In this document: in pieces, positions 1 to 6,239 of the stretch
How the letters are laid out: every line of letters starts with the position of its first letter
Position numbering within the stretch: position 1 is the first letter of the stretch
Assembly (NCBI GenBank): GCA_030043405.1
Contig: JASHXS010000168.1
Span: forward strand, 1-7,024
DNA length: 7,024 bases
Direction: 5' to 3'
From: Thermoplasmata archaeon
Lineage (GTDB): Archaea > Thermoplasmatota > Thermoplasmata > Lutacidiplasmatales > UBA184
The notes under the pieces: model-generated
Told to the model about the DNA's origin: nothing
The model's input: the letters and a program-made list of their open reading frames with translations, nothing else
Databases searched by the model: none
Made by a program: the position numbers and the translations under genes

Positions 1-990
1 GGGGTCGGTACCCTGGGGCTGGTGGATTTCGACGACGTCGACGCCTCGAACCTGCAGCGCCAGGTCCTCTACGGGACGTCGGACGTCGGGCGGCCGAAGC
101 TGGAGGCGGCCCGCCGTCGACTGGTCGACCTGAATCCGGGCACCCAAGTGATATCCCATTCGGAGCGGCTCACTCGAGAGAACGCGTTCGCGACCCTCCA
201 GGGCTATGACGTGGTCGTCGACGGAACCGACAACTTCGCGACCCGGTACCTGGTGAACGACGCCTGCGTGCTGCTCGGGAAGCCGAACGTCTACGGCTCG
301 ATCTACCGCTTCGAGGGCCAGGCGACGGTCTTCGACGCGCGACGGGGACCCTGTTACCGGTGCCTGTACGCCGAGCCCCCGCCGCCCGACCTGGTCCCCT
401 CGTGCGCCGAAGCGGGTGTCCTCGGCGTGCTGCCCGGACTCGTGGGGATGATCCAAGCCACGGAGACTCTGAAGCTGCTGCTCGAGGTCGGGGAGCCGCT
501 GATCGGTCGCCTGCTGCTGTACGACTCGTTGACGATGTCGTTCCGGGAGCTGCGGATCGAAAAGAATCCGACGTGCGTCCTTTGTTCGGCTCACCCCACC
601 CAGACCGGGCTCATCGACTATCCGGCCTTTTGCGGCGTCTCCCCCTCCGCCGACCCCGGCCCGTCCGGGGCGCTCCCGGAGATCACCCCAACGGAGCTGC
701 GCGACGAATTGGCCTCCTCGGACCCGCCCCTCCTCGTCGACGTTCGGGACCCGGAGGAGTGGGAGATCGCCCACCTGCCGGGCGCGACCCTGATCCCCCG
801 AGCCGAGCTGCCCGACCGGGTGAGCGAGCTCACCCGCGCCCGACAGCTCGTCGTGTACTGCCGCAGTGGCAACCGCTCGTCGCAAGCGACCCGGCTCCTG
901 CTCGACCTCGGCTTCCACAACGTGCGGAACCTCCGGGGCGGACTGTTGGCCTGGGCGGACGAGGTCGACCCGTCGCTCCCCAAGTACTAG
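1..990 (+). CDS. MoeB/ThiF-type E1-like adenylyltransferase with C-terminal rhodanese domain (5'-truncated)
   Basis: The frame is open from base 1, so the gene begins upstream of the window. By alignment from memory to E. coli MoeB, about 50 N-terminal residues are missing, including the glycine-rich nucleotide loop. Counting from base 1, D9, R20 (in NLQRQ), K33 and D77 (in GTDN) match MoeB catalytic residues D62, R73, K86 and D130. Zinc-binding pairs are CYRC (C118, C121) and CVLC (C192, C195), and C135 in SCAEAG is the conserved crossover-loop cysteine. After a Pro/Gly/Ser-rich linker (about 196-226), a rhodanese domain (about 227-329) carries DVRDPEEW and the active loop CRSGNRS with C287. 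The family adenylates the C-terminal glycine of a MoaD/ThiS/Urm1-like carrier. The rhodanese cysteine then typically supplies persulfide sulfur. Expected role: cytoplasmic sulfur transfer for molybdopterin or tRNA thiolation, or ubiquitin-like protein activation; the specific carrier cannot be told. Full length would be about 380 residues, normal for MOCS3/MoeZ-type fusions. Confidence 0.93.
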   Translation, partial: GVGTLGLVDFDDVDASNLQRQVLYGTSDVGRPKLEAARRRLVDLNPGTQVISHSERLTRENAFATLQGYDVVVDGTDNFATRYLVNDACVLLGKPNVYGSIYRFEGQATVFDARRGPCYRCLYAEPPPPDLVPSCAEAGVLGVLPGLVGMIQATETLKLLLEVGEPLIGRLLLYDSLTMSFRELRIEKNPTCVLCSAHPTQTGLIDYPAFCGVSPSADPGPSGALPEITPTELRDELASSDPPLLVDVRDPEEWEIAHLPGATLIPRAELPDRVSELTRARQLVVYCRSGNRSSQATRLLLDLGFHNVRNLRGGLLAWADEVDPSLPKY

Positions 991-1000
991 CGTCCGACCA

Positions 1001-1012
1001 TACCTTGATAAC
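1001..1012 (+). promoter_or_regulatory. Possible weak TATA-like element
   Basis: The sequence taccttgataac is the most AT-rich patch between the E1-rhodanese stop (990) and the GTG start at 1037. Its centre lies about 30 bases upstream of that start, roughly where a TATA box would sit for a leaderless or short-leader archaeal transcript. It matches the archaeal consensus poorly, so the gene may instead be read through from upstream. This call rests on position and base composition only. Confidence 0.25.
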
Positions 1013-1036
1013 GCCGTTCCCGCTGGGGACCTCCTC

Positions 1037-1714
1037 GTGGGGTACCTGGACCGGCGCGGGGCGCTCCGGGCCGCGCTGATCGCCTCGTCCCTCGTGCTGC
1101 TCGGGTTCGTCGTGCTGTCGAACTCGGCCGCCGCCGCGACCCCGGCCCCCCTCCAGTCGTCCGGGAACAACGCCGTGTCCGCCGTGGTCAGCTTCAACGG
1201 CGTGCCGGTCGCGACGCACGACTCCCTCTCCAGTGCCATCGTCACCCACTTCAGCGGGCAGTTCACCACCGTATTCGAGTGGGCCTCGGTCGGCGCGCCG
1301 GCCTACGTCAACCAGGGTCAGGTCTCCATCCTCTTCTTTGGGGCGTCGATCGGAACCAGCGCGGTCTCCGTCAGCCAGACCGGCAGCGGGACCATCACGC
1401 TGAACAACAGCTTCTCGCAGAACCAGTACCTGTACGAGGGGGTCTACGATCTCCACGCGGTGCTCACGGACAACGGGTCGACGGTCTTTTCCGAGAACTT
1501 CTTTGTCTGGGTCCAGGCGACTGACCACCTCACGGTCGTCAACATCGTCCTCCTCCTGATCATCCTGCTCGAGATCTACGAGATCGCCGTCCTGGGCAGC
1601 GTCAAGAAGGCCGCCGCCCAGCTGGGCCTGAAACCCAAGTCCCCTCCCGCCAACCCGAGCCCGAGCGCCCCCGCCGCCTCCTCGACCGAGGCGCCGGCGG
1701 AGGAGAAACCGTAG
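1037..1714 (+). CDS. Probable exported, single-pass membrane-anchored protein of unknown function
   Basis: This 225-residue protein is not one I recognise. I chose the GTG at 1037 because it directly precedes a signal-like N terminus (DRRGALRAALIASS, hydrophobic to about residue 28, then SNSAAAATPAP). Starting further upstream would only translate the E1-rhodanese gene out of frame. GGGGA at 1025-1029, seven bases before the GTG, is a possible weak ribosome site. Residues about 35-165 are rich in Ser, Thr, Val, Asn and aromatics in alternating patterns and contain no cysteine, which suggests a beta-sandwich-like extracellular domain. N123-N-S and N146-G-S are candidate N-glycosylation sequons. 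A strong membrane helix spans about 166-187, followed by a basic stop-transfer patch (SVKKAAAQ). The tail is rich in Pro, Ala and Ser and ends EEKP. The inferred topology has the bulk outside and the tail in the cytoplasm. The next gene starts one base after this stop, so the two are probably co-translated and may interact. Confidence 0.75.
   Translation: MGYLDRRGALRAALIASSLVLLGFVVLSNSAAAATPAPLQSSGNNAVSAVVSFNGVPVATHDSLSSAIVTHFSGQFTTVFEWASVGAPAYVNQGQVSILFFGASIGTSAVSVSQTGSGTITLNNSFSQNQYLYEGVYDLHAVLTDNGSTVFSENFFVWVQATDHLTVVNIVLLLIILLEIYEIAVLGSVKKAAAQLGLKPKSPPANPSPSAPAASSTEAPAEEKP
1699..1704 (+). promoter_or_regulatory. Shine-Dalgarno site of the 79-residue membrane protein
   Basis: GGAGGA ends ten bases before the ATG at 1715 and lies inside the last codons of the preceding gene. 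A near-perfect site at this spacing supports both the ATG choice and the reality of this small gene. Confidence 0.65.
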
Positions 1715-1954
1715 ATGGCGGGTGGGGGGGCCGGCGCCGCGAGTGGGGCGATCCTCGGGCTCGCTCTGTTGCTGCTGGTCCAGCAGTTCGGCTACCTCGA
1801 CTTCTCCAGCAGCTTCGAGAACCCCCTGGTGCTGCTCCTGGTCGTCGTGATCGCCTTCGCGGTCGTCTTCGGGCTCGTGGGGCGAGCGCTGAAGGGACGG
1901 GCTATCCGCAAGGCCGAAGCCCAGGCGGGGACCGACCCCGCCGGCTCGGGCTAG
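1715..1954 (+). CDS. Small two-helix membrane protein of unknown function
   Basis: This 79-residue protein starts at an ATG immediately after the upstream TAG (1712-1714), with GGAGGA placed ten bases before it. Two hydrophobic segments, about residues 9-25 and 37-57, are joined by a short loop (GYLDFSSSFENP). The cytoplasmic end is probably the C-terminal basic patch (RALKGRAIRKAE), which would place both termini inside. There is no cysteine, histidine or recognisable catalytic motif. The abutting arrangement with the exported protein upstream suggests a two-component membrane assembly or an accessory subunit. No family is recognised, so no function is assigned. Its stop codon overlaps the stop of the convergent PH-domain gene. 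Confidence 0.72.
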   Translation: MAGGGAGAASGAILGLALLLLVQQFGYLDFSSSFENPLVLLLVVVIAFAVVFGLVGRALKGRAIRKAEAQAGTDPAGSG

Positions 1955-2433
1955 GCCGCGCCCTCGGTTACGGCCGCTTCGTCGCCCGAGTCGCTCATCA
2001 GCCGGCCCCCCAGGGACCGCACCCGCCGGGAGAGCTCCTGGGCGAACCCCTCGAGGTCGACGGGAGAGATGTACAGCGGGAAGTCGCCGGCGGTCACGAG
2101 GATCCCCTTCGTCTCGGTGTAGATGGAGTCGAACCGGCCGATGCGCGGGCTCCACATGCGTCCCCGCCAGCCCCACGACCCCCAGAACCCGGTCGCGCTC
2201 AGGTCCCGGAGACTCGCGAACTCGATGCGGCGGACATCCTTCAGGCGCGCCTTCTGGCCTCCCAGGAGGCGCCAGGCTCGGAGATACTCCCCGTCGATCA
2301 CGTACGAGGTCGAGAGGTACCGGACGAGGAACAGGACCACGAGGGCCCCCAGTAGCACCGCCGCGTAGACGTTCGTGGCCGGGGGCCGGAGGAACAACAG
2401 CACGAGGAGCAGGAGGAAGAGGTAGAACCCCAC
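1951..2433 (-). CDS. Two-helix membrane protein with bacterial PH-like domain
   Basis: This 160-residue protein has two N-terminal hydrophobic helices (about residues 2-15 and 22-39) separated by an RPP turn. A soluble domain at about 43-140 resembles the bPH families of membrane-associated bacterial and archaeal proteins. It opens with beta strands (STSYVIDGEYLRAWR) and the segment LKDVRRIEF, followed by a Trp/Gly-rich loop (GFWGSWGWRG). It ends with IYTETKGILVTAGDF, YISPVDLEGFAQEL and a helix, the typical close of this fold. Such domains are thought to act at the membrane in protein-protein contacts or envelope stress; no enzymatic residues are expected. GTG at 2433 is the first canonical start in frame. 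The frame stays open upstream across the 76-base gap to ABCE1, so the start is less certain than the rest. The acidic C-terminal tail (SDSGDEAAVTEG) is probably flexible. It may be the last gene of the ABCE1 transcript or have its own promoter. Confidence 0.75.
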   Translation of the reverse strand: MGFYLFLLLLVLLFLRPPATNVYAAVLLGALVVLFLVRYLSTSYVIDGEYLRAWRLLGGQKARLKDVRRIEFASLRDLSATGFWGSWGWRGRMWSPRIGRFDSIYTETKGILVTAGDFPLYISPVDLEGFAQELSRRVRSLGGRLMSDSGDEAAVTEGAA

Positions 2434-2509
2434 GATCGTGAACGAGATCTTCCCGTGGGCCCGGTATCGTCCCCGCGCGTCGAGCGTCGGAGGGTGCGGG
2501 ACCGCGGGG
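2434..2509 (-). other. Intergenic gap between ABCE1 and the PH-domain gene
   Basis: These 76 bases lie between the ABCE1 stop and the GTG of the PH-domain gene. I see no convincing Shine-Dalgarno site at usable spacing and no hairpin with a T-tract. The only faint promoter-like patch, read on the minus strand, is cgatac at 2463-2468, about 30 bases before the GTG. This fits either readthrough from ABCE1 or a leaderless start, and the sequence cannot decide between them. Confidence 0.3.
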
Positions 2510-4288
2510 CTAGGCGGCGGCCTCGTAGTAGTACTCCCCCCGTCCTCGTTGTTCGCGGTCCAGCACCGACCCTTCCCGGTTGATGCGCGGTCGCAGCGTT
2601 TCGGCGTCCCGACGGAAGGTGACGTCCACGGTCTTCAGCAGCCGGTTCATCCCTTCCCGCATCGGGAACGGTCCGTCGCCGCGACCCTCCGTCCCCCGGG
2701 CGCCCTCCGGCCGGAAGACCATCAACGAGTCGCAGGCGAGGTCGAGGAAGTAGACGTCATGGTCGACCACCAGGGCACTGACCGCCTGGCGTTCGACCTG
2801 TCGGCGGATGAGCCGGGCCATCGCCATCCGCTCGTCCGAGTCGAGGTACGCGGACGGCTCGTCCAACAGGTACAGCGTGGCGGTTCGGGCGAGGGCCAGG
2901 GCGACCGCCGCCCGTTGCAGCTCGCCGCCCGACAGGTCGGTCAACGCGACGTCCAGGATCTCGTCGAGGTGCAAGCCGGGGATCAACTCCCGATCGAGCA
3001 GCTTCCCGTCGAAGGCCGGGTCCGTCGCGAGGGCGGCGGCGCGGTCGCGAAGACTCCCGCTCTGGGTCGCCTTGAGGTACTGGGGTTTGTAGCTGACCGT
3101 CACGCCCTCCGGCGGCGTGCCCCGGGTGGTGGGCTCGACGCCGGCGAGCATCCGCACGAAGGTCGTCTTTCCGGTCGCGTTCGGCCCGACGATCCCCACC
3201 GTCTCTCCCTTCGCGAGGGCGCCCGCCCCGACAGAGAGCCGGAACTGGGGATACTCCTTCTCGAGGGCCGGGAAGGCGACGAGCACGTTCTGGTGCATCG
3301 GCGGCTTGGGTGGATGCGCGATGAATCGGACCGGGTCGGTCCGGAATCGGACGTTCTCGTCTTTCAGGTAGCCGGTCAGGTAGGTGTTGATCGCCGACCG
3401 CATCGGGATGGGGTGGCTCACCACCCCGAAGGCGGCGGACTCGCCGTACAGCAGGTGGGCCTGATCGGCGAGGTAATCGAGCAGCGCGAGGTCGTGCTCG
3501 ACGACGATCACGCTCTTGGTCTCGCCGAGCCGGCGGAGGAGGCGAGCGACCTCCAGCCGGTGAACGATGTCGAGATAGCTGGACGGCTCGTCCACCAGGT
3601 ACAGGTCGGCGTCCACGCTCAGGACACGCGCCAGCGCCGCCAGTTGGAGTTCGCCACCCGAGAGCTCGCTCATCCGTCGGTCGGCGCGTCCCCCAAGCCC
3701 CACCTGTTCCAGCGCGGGCCGGGCGGACCCGCCTCCCGCGGCGACATACTCCTCGGCCGTGTCCGTACCCTCGGCGAGCCGGTCGACGTACTGGGGTTTC
3801 ATCACCGTCCGAAGCTCGCCCCGGGCCACGCGTTCGAAGTGGGCGTGCAGCGCCGTGCCCCGGTAGTGTTCGAGCACTCGGTCCCAGCTCGCAGGATGCT
3901 CCCAGTCCCCTAGATTCGGGACTTCGCCGCCCGCGAGAAGCCGCAGGGCCGTGGACTTCCCGATGCCGTTCGGCCCGAGCAAACCCGTGATCCCCGCCCC
4001 CGAGGGGGTTGGCAGCCGGTACAGCCGGAACCCGTTGTACCCGTACCGGTGGACGATCTCGCTCTCCTCCGCCTGCGGGGTGTTGAGGATCTTGATCGCG
4101 TCAAAGGGGCATTTGTGGACACAGATCCCACAGCCGATGCACAGGGTCTCCGAGATGATCGGTTTGCCGTTCGGCCCCTCGACGATGCACTCCTGGCCCA
4201 TCCGGACCGGCGGACAGTACGCCTGACACTCCCACTGACACTCCTTCGGGTGGCAGCGGTCGTTGAGCAGGATCGCGATACGGGCCAC
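2510..4288 (-). CDS. Ribosome-recycling ATPase ABCE1 (Rli1 family)
   Basis: This full-length 592-residue protein belongs to the soluble twin-ATPase family that splits post-termination ribosomes into subunits, working with release factor aRF1 or Pelota. The N-terminal iron-sulfur domain has all nine family cysteines (C12, C17, C21, C25, C34, C50, C53, C56, C60), with ferredoxin-like spacing CIGCGIC. They are expected to hold two 4Fe-4S clusters. NBD1 has Walker A GPNGIGKST (105-113), Q166, a helix-loop-helix insert near 142-154, signature LSGGELQ (209-215), Walker B D233/E234 and H265. NBD2 has GPNATGKTT (368-376), Q403, LSGGELQ (452-458), D476/E477 and H510. The C-terminal TFRRD and RPRIN segments (557-570) are typical of the family hinge region. 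One oddity is Leu216 after the NBD1 signature, where Arg is usual. The GTG start sits seven bases after GAGGAG and two bases after the transporter ATPase stop, so the gene is probably coupled to the exporter operon. A single essential copy is expected. Confidence 0.98.
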   Translation of the reverse strand: MARIAILLNDRCHPKECQWECQAYCPPVRMGQECIVEGPNGKPIISETLCIGCGICVHKCPFDAIKILNTPQAEESEIVHRYGYNGFRLYRLPTPSGAGITGLLGPNGIGKSTALRLLAGGEVPNLGDWEHPASWDRVLEHYRGTALHAHFERVARGELRTVMKPQYVDRLAEGTDTAEEYVAAGGGSARPALEQVGLGGRADRRMSELSGGELQLAALARVLSVDADLYLVDEPSSYLDIVHRLEVARLLRRLGETKSVIVVEHDLALLDYLADQAHLLYGESAAFGVVSHPIPMRSAINTYLTGYLKDENVRFRTDPVRFIAHPPKPPMHQNVLVAFPALEKEYPQFRLSVGAGALAKGETVGIVGPNATGKTTFVRMLAGVEPTTRGTPPEGVTVSYKPQYLKATQSGSLRDRAAALATDPAFDGKLLDRELIPGLHLDEILDVALTDLSGGELQRAAVALALARTATLYLLDEPSAYLDSDERMAMARLIRRQVERQAVSALVVDHDVYFLDLACDSLMVFRPEGARGTEGRGDGPFPMREGMNRLLKTVDVTFRRDAETLRPRINREGSVLDREQRGRGEYYYEAAA

Positions 4289-4290
4289 CG

Positions 4291-4995
4291 TCAGGCTCCT
4301 CGAGCGTCCCCGACGACGCGACCGTCCCGCATCGTCAGATGCCGGCGCGCGCGTCCCGCCACCGCCGGGTTGTGCGTGACGAGGACGAGGGTCGCCTTCC
4401 GTTCCTCCTGGACCCGACCCAACAAGGCGAGGATCGCTTCGGTGTTCTCACTGTCGAGCTCGCCGGTGGGTTCATCGGCGAGCAAGAGGCCCGGCTGGTT
4501 GGCGAGCGCGCGCGCGACGGCTACCCGCTGCTCCTCGCCGCCGGACAACTGGTGCGGGAACGCCCGCTCCCGGCCTGCGAGCCCCACCTCGGCCAGCAGG
4601 GCCGAGGCCCGGGCTTGCCGGTCGGCCCGCGGCGTTCCCAGGGCCCGCATCGGCAGTTCGACGTTCTCGCGTGCGGTCAACGTCGGGAGCAGGTAGAATC
4701 GTTGAAAGATGAACCCGACCCTCTCGAGACGGAGTCGCGCCCGCTCCCGGTCGGTCCGACCCCCCACGGACCGGCCGTCCCAACGTACCTCCCCGCGGGT
4801 GGGGGCATCCAGGAGTCCGAGGAGGTTCAGGAGGGACGTCTTCCCACAACCGCTCGGACCCTCGATCGAAACGACCTCGCCCGGGGGGAGCGACAAATCG
4901 ACCCCGCGCAGCGCCCGCACCTCGTCCGCCTCGCCGGACTCGTACGTACGCTCCACCCCCCGCAACTCGACCGTCGGGACGACTCCTCCGGTCAT
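4291..4995 (-). CDS. LolD/MacB-type ABC transporter ATP-binding subunit
   Basis: This 234-residue protein has the size and motifs of the ATPases that drive FtsX-like permeases (the LolD, MacB and FtsE group). Motifs in order are Walker A GPSGCGKTS (46-54), Q-loop Q98 in FIFQRFYLLPTLTARENVELPM-like context, signature LSGGEEQ (150-156), Walker B with D174/E175 (LLLADEPTGELD) and switch H208 (VTHNP). The family usually has LSGGQQQ or LSGGEQQ, so E155 is a mild variation. ATG at 4995 is preferred over a GTG or ATG further upstream for two reasons. The family fold begins with VELRGVERTY shortly after this Met, and the Met overlaps the permease stop as ATGA. A GAGG-containing site (5001-5006, minus strand) precedes it. 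It is expected to sit on the cytoplasmic face and power mechanotransmission by the two adjacent permeases rather than classical substrate translocation. The cargo is unknown. Confidence 0.95.
   Translation of the reverse strand: MTGGVVPTVELRGVERTYESGEADEVRALRGVDLSLPPGEVVSIEGPSGCGKTSLLNLLGLLDAPTRGEVRWDGRSVGGRTDRERARLRLERVGFIFQRFYLLPTLTARENVELPMRALGTPRADRQARASALLAEVGLAGRERAFPHQLSGGEEQRVAVARALANQPGLLLADEPTGELDSENTEAILALLGRVQEERKATLVLVTHNPAVAGRARRHLTMRDGRVVGDARGA
4296..4301 (-). promoter_or_regulatory. Shine-Dalgarno site of ABCE1
   Basis: Read on the minus strand this is GAGGAG, seven bases before the GTG of ABCE1 and inside the last codons of the transporter ATPase gene. Its placement fixes the unusual GTG start, which is also where the conserved ARIAI N terminus begins. 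Confidence 0.7.
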
Positions 4996-6239
4996 CGTAA
5001 CGCCTCGGCCAGGTCGAGGCGCAGCGCCGCCCGGGCCGCCGACCCACCGGCGAGCAACGACAGGACCAGCACGGCTCCGGTGAGCTCGGCGAGCGTCAAG
5101 GGCACGAAGATCGCCAACTGGGCCGCTTCCTGGACCGCGCCCGTGGCCCACGTCGCAAGTCCCTCCACCAAGAGAATGCCGGCCACGACCCCGATCACGG
5201 CCCCGAGGCCAGCGACGACGACGCTCTGGAGTAGGACCCGCCCGACGATCGACCGGGCGGGGAGGCCGAGCGCGCGGCGTACTCCGATGGATCTCCGGTC
5301 TGACTCGACCCGACGCATCATCACGAGGGCGAGGAAGACCAGCCCGACCGTCAGCCCCACGGACGAGAGGGCGAGGTAGAATCCGGTGAGGACGGAGGCG
5401 GCCGTCTGAAGCTGCTCCGCTTCCTGAGAAAGTGTGCTGACCCCGTAATAGGGCACGAGCGCCGCGATCTCGTTGCGGACCTGGTTCAACGCGGTGGGAT
5501 TGGTCGCCACGGCCCCGGTGACCGCCACCTCGAGCGTGTCCGCGGCATCCGGCACGGGCACGCCGGGCCCGTGCGCGTAGCCCGTCATGACCTGGAGGTC
5601 GGAGAGCGGGAGGAGCAACGCGAACGCCCCGACCTCGCCCAGCGTCCCGAGCGGTACGCCAAAGATCCCGGTGATGTTGTAGGCGACGGCCTGGCTGTCG
5701 TTCGCGGTCGGGGCGAGCTTGACCGACTGACCGACCGAGAGCGAGTACGCTTGCGCGAACGGCGAGGACACGAGGATGCTGTAGTTCGCTGGGCCCGCGT
5801 AGGTCCCGTTCGCGTAGTGGAGCTCGTCGGTCGGGTCGCCGAGGGGGAGATGCGCCGGGAACAGTCCGCTTTCGGTCGGGCCCAGCGTCGGGGTGAACTG
5901 GTCGGGAATGACGCCCTCGGCCAAGGATGGCACCGCCGCCCCGGACCCGAGGAAGACGTCAATGGCCACGCTCAACACGGGAGAGGCCGCCGTCACCGAG
6001 GGGATTGCCAGGATGCGATCGGTCAAGGCGTGGGCGTTCGCCACGCCGTGCAGACCCGCGGCGCTGATCACGATCTGATACCCCGCGTTTTCGAGGTCGT
6101 TCAGCTCGTGCTGCGATACTCCGCCGCCGACGCTGAGCAACACCACCGGTAGCGCGACGGCCGTGGCGAGGGCCGCCACGGTCAGGATCGTCTGCAGCCG
6201 CTGGTGTCGAAGCCGGCCGTGTCCCCCCCAGAGCCTCAT
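4992..6239 (-). CDS. FtsX/MacB-type ABC transporter permease (complete)
   Basis: This 415-residue protein has the one-plus-three helix plan of the MacB/LolC/LolE superfamily. TM1 is at about 16-38. An extracytoplasmic domain of about 245 residues follows (roughly 39-283, rich in small and polar residues, no cysteine). TM2 (284-308), TM3 (333-360) and TM4 (384-404) close the protein. The cytoplasmic loop after TM2 (RRVESDRRSIGVRRALGLPARS) is the coupling segment typical of FtsX-like permeases and is expected to contact the ATPase. The protein ends with RLDLAEALR, the usual family close. The ATG at 6239 overlaps the stop of the upstream permease as ATGA, and its own stop overlaps the ATPase start the same way. 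It is probably one half of a heterodimeric permease in an exporter or a membrane-lipid or peptide-handling machine. The substrate is unknown, and an archaeon usually lacks the outer membrane that Lol systems serve. Confidence 0.93.
   Translation of the reverse strand: MRLWGGHGRLRHQRLQTILTVAALATAVALPVVLLSVGGGVSQHELNDLENAGYQIVISAAGLHGVANAHALTDRILAIPSVTAASPVLSVAIDVFLGSGAAVPSLAEGVIPDQFTPTLGPTESGLFPAHLPLGDPTDELHYANGTYAGPANYSILVSSPFAQAYSLSVGQSVKLAPTANDSQAVAYNITGIFGVPLGTLGEVGAFALLLPLSDLQVMTGYAHGPGVPVPDAADTLEVAVTGAVATNPTALNQVRNEIAALVPYYGVSTLSQEAEQLQTAASVLTGFYLALSSVGLTVGLVFLALVMMRRVESDRRSIGVRRALGLPARSIVGRVLLQSVVVAGLGAVIGVVAGILLVEGLATWATGAVQEAAQLAIFVPLTLAELTGAVLVLSLLAGGSAARAALRLDLAEALR
5001..5006 (-). 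promoter_or_regulatory. Shine-Dalgarno site of the transporter ATPase
   Basis: On the minus strand this is GAGGCG, with the GAGG core seven bases before the ATG at 4995. It lies within the end of the permease gene and supports the internal ATG over longer upstream starts. Confidence 0.5.

Noticed and set aside
866..1036. Upstream extension of the exported-protein gene to an ATG at 866
   Set aside because: It would overlap the rhodanese domain out of frame and adds a Ser/Arg-rich non-natural peptide before a clear signal-like N terminus.
830..2176. 448-codon open frame on the minus strand across the exported-protein gene
   Set aside because: Its product is low-complexity, charged and motif-free, and it overlaps three better-supported genes. 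It is a GC-driven shadow.
2438..3913. 491-codon open frame on the plus strand opposite ABCE1
   Set aside because: It is antisense to a fully conserved ABCE1 gene. Its composition (Arg, Gly, Val, Asp-rich, no fold or motif) is what GC-rich third positions produce on the opposite strand.
4996..5151. 52-residue N-terminal extension of the transporter ATPase
   Set aside because: It is Gly/Arg/Pro-rich shadow sequence inside the permease gene. The ATGA overlap, the Shine-Dalgarno site and family length all favour the ATG at 4995.
4339..5379. 346-codon plus-strand open frame
   Set aside because: It is antisense to the ATPase and permease genes and has no recognisable domain or membrane pattern.
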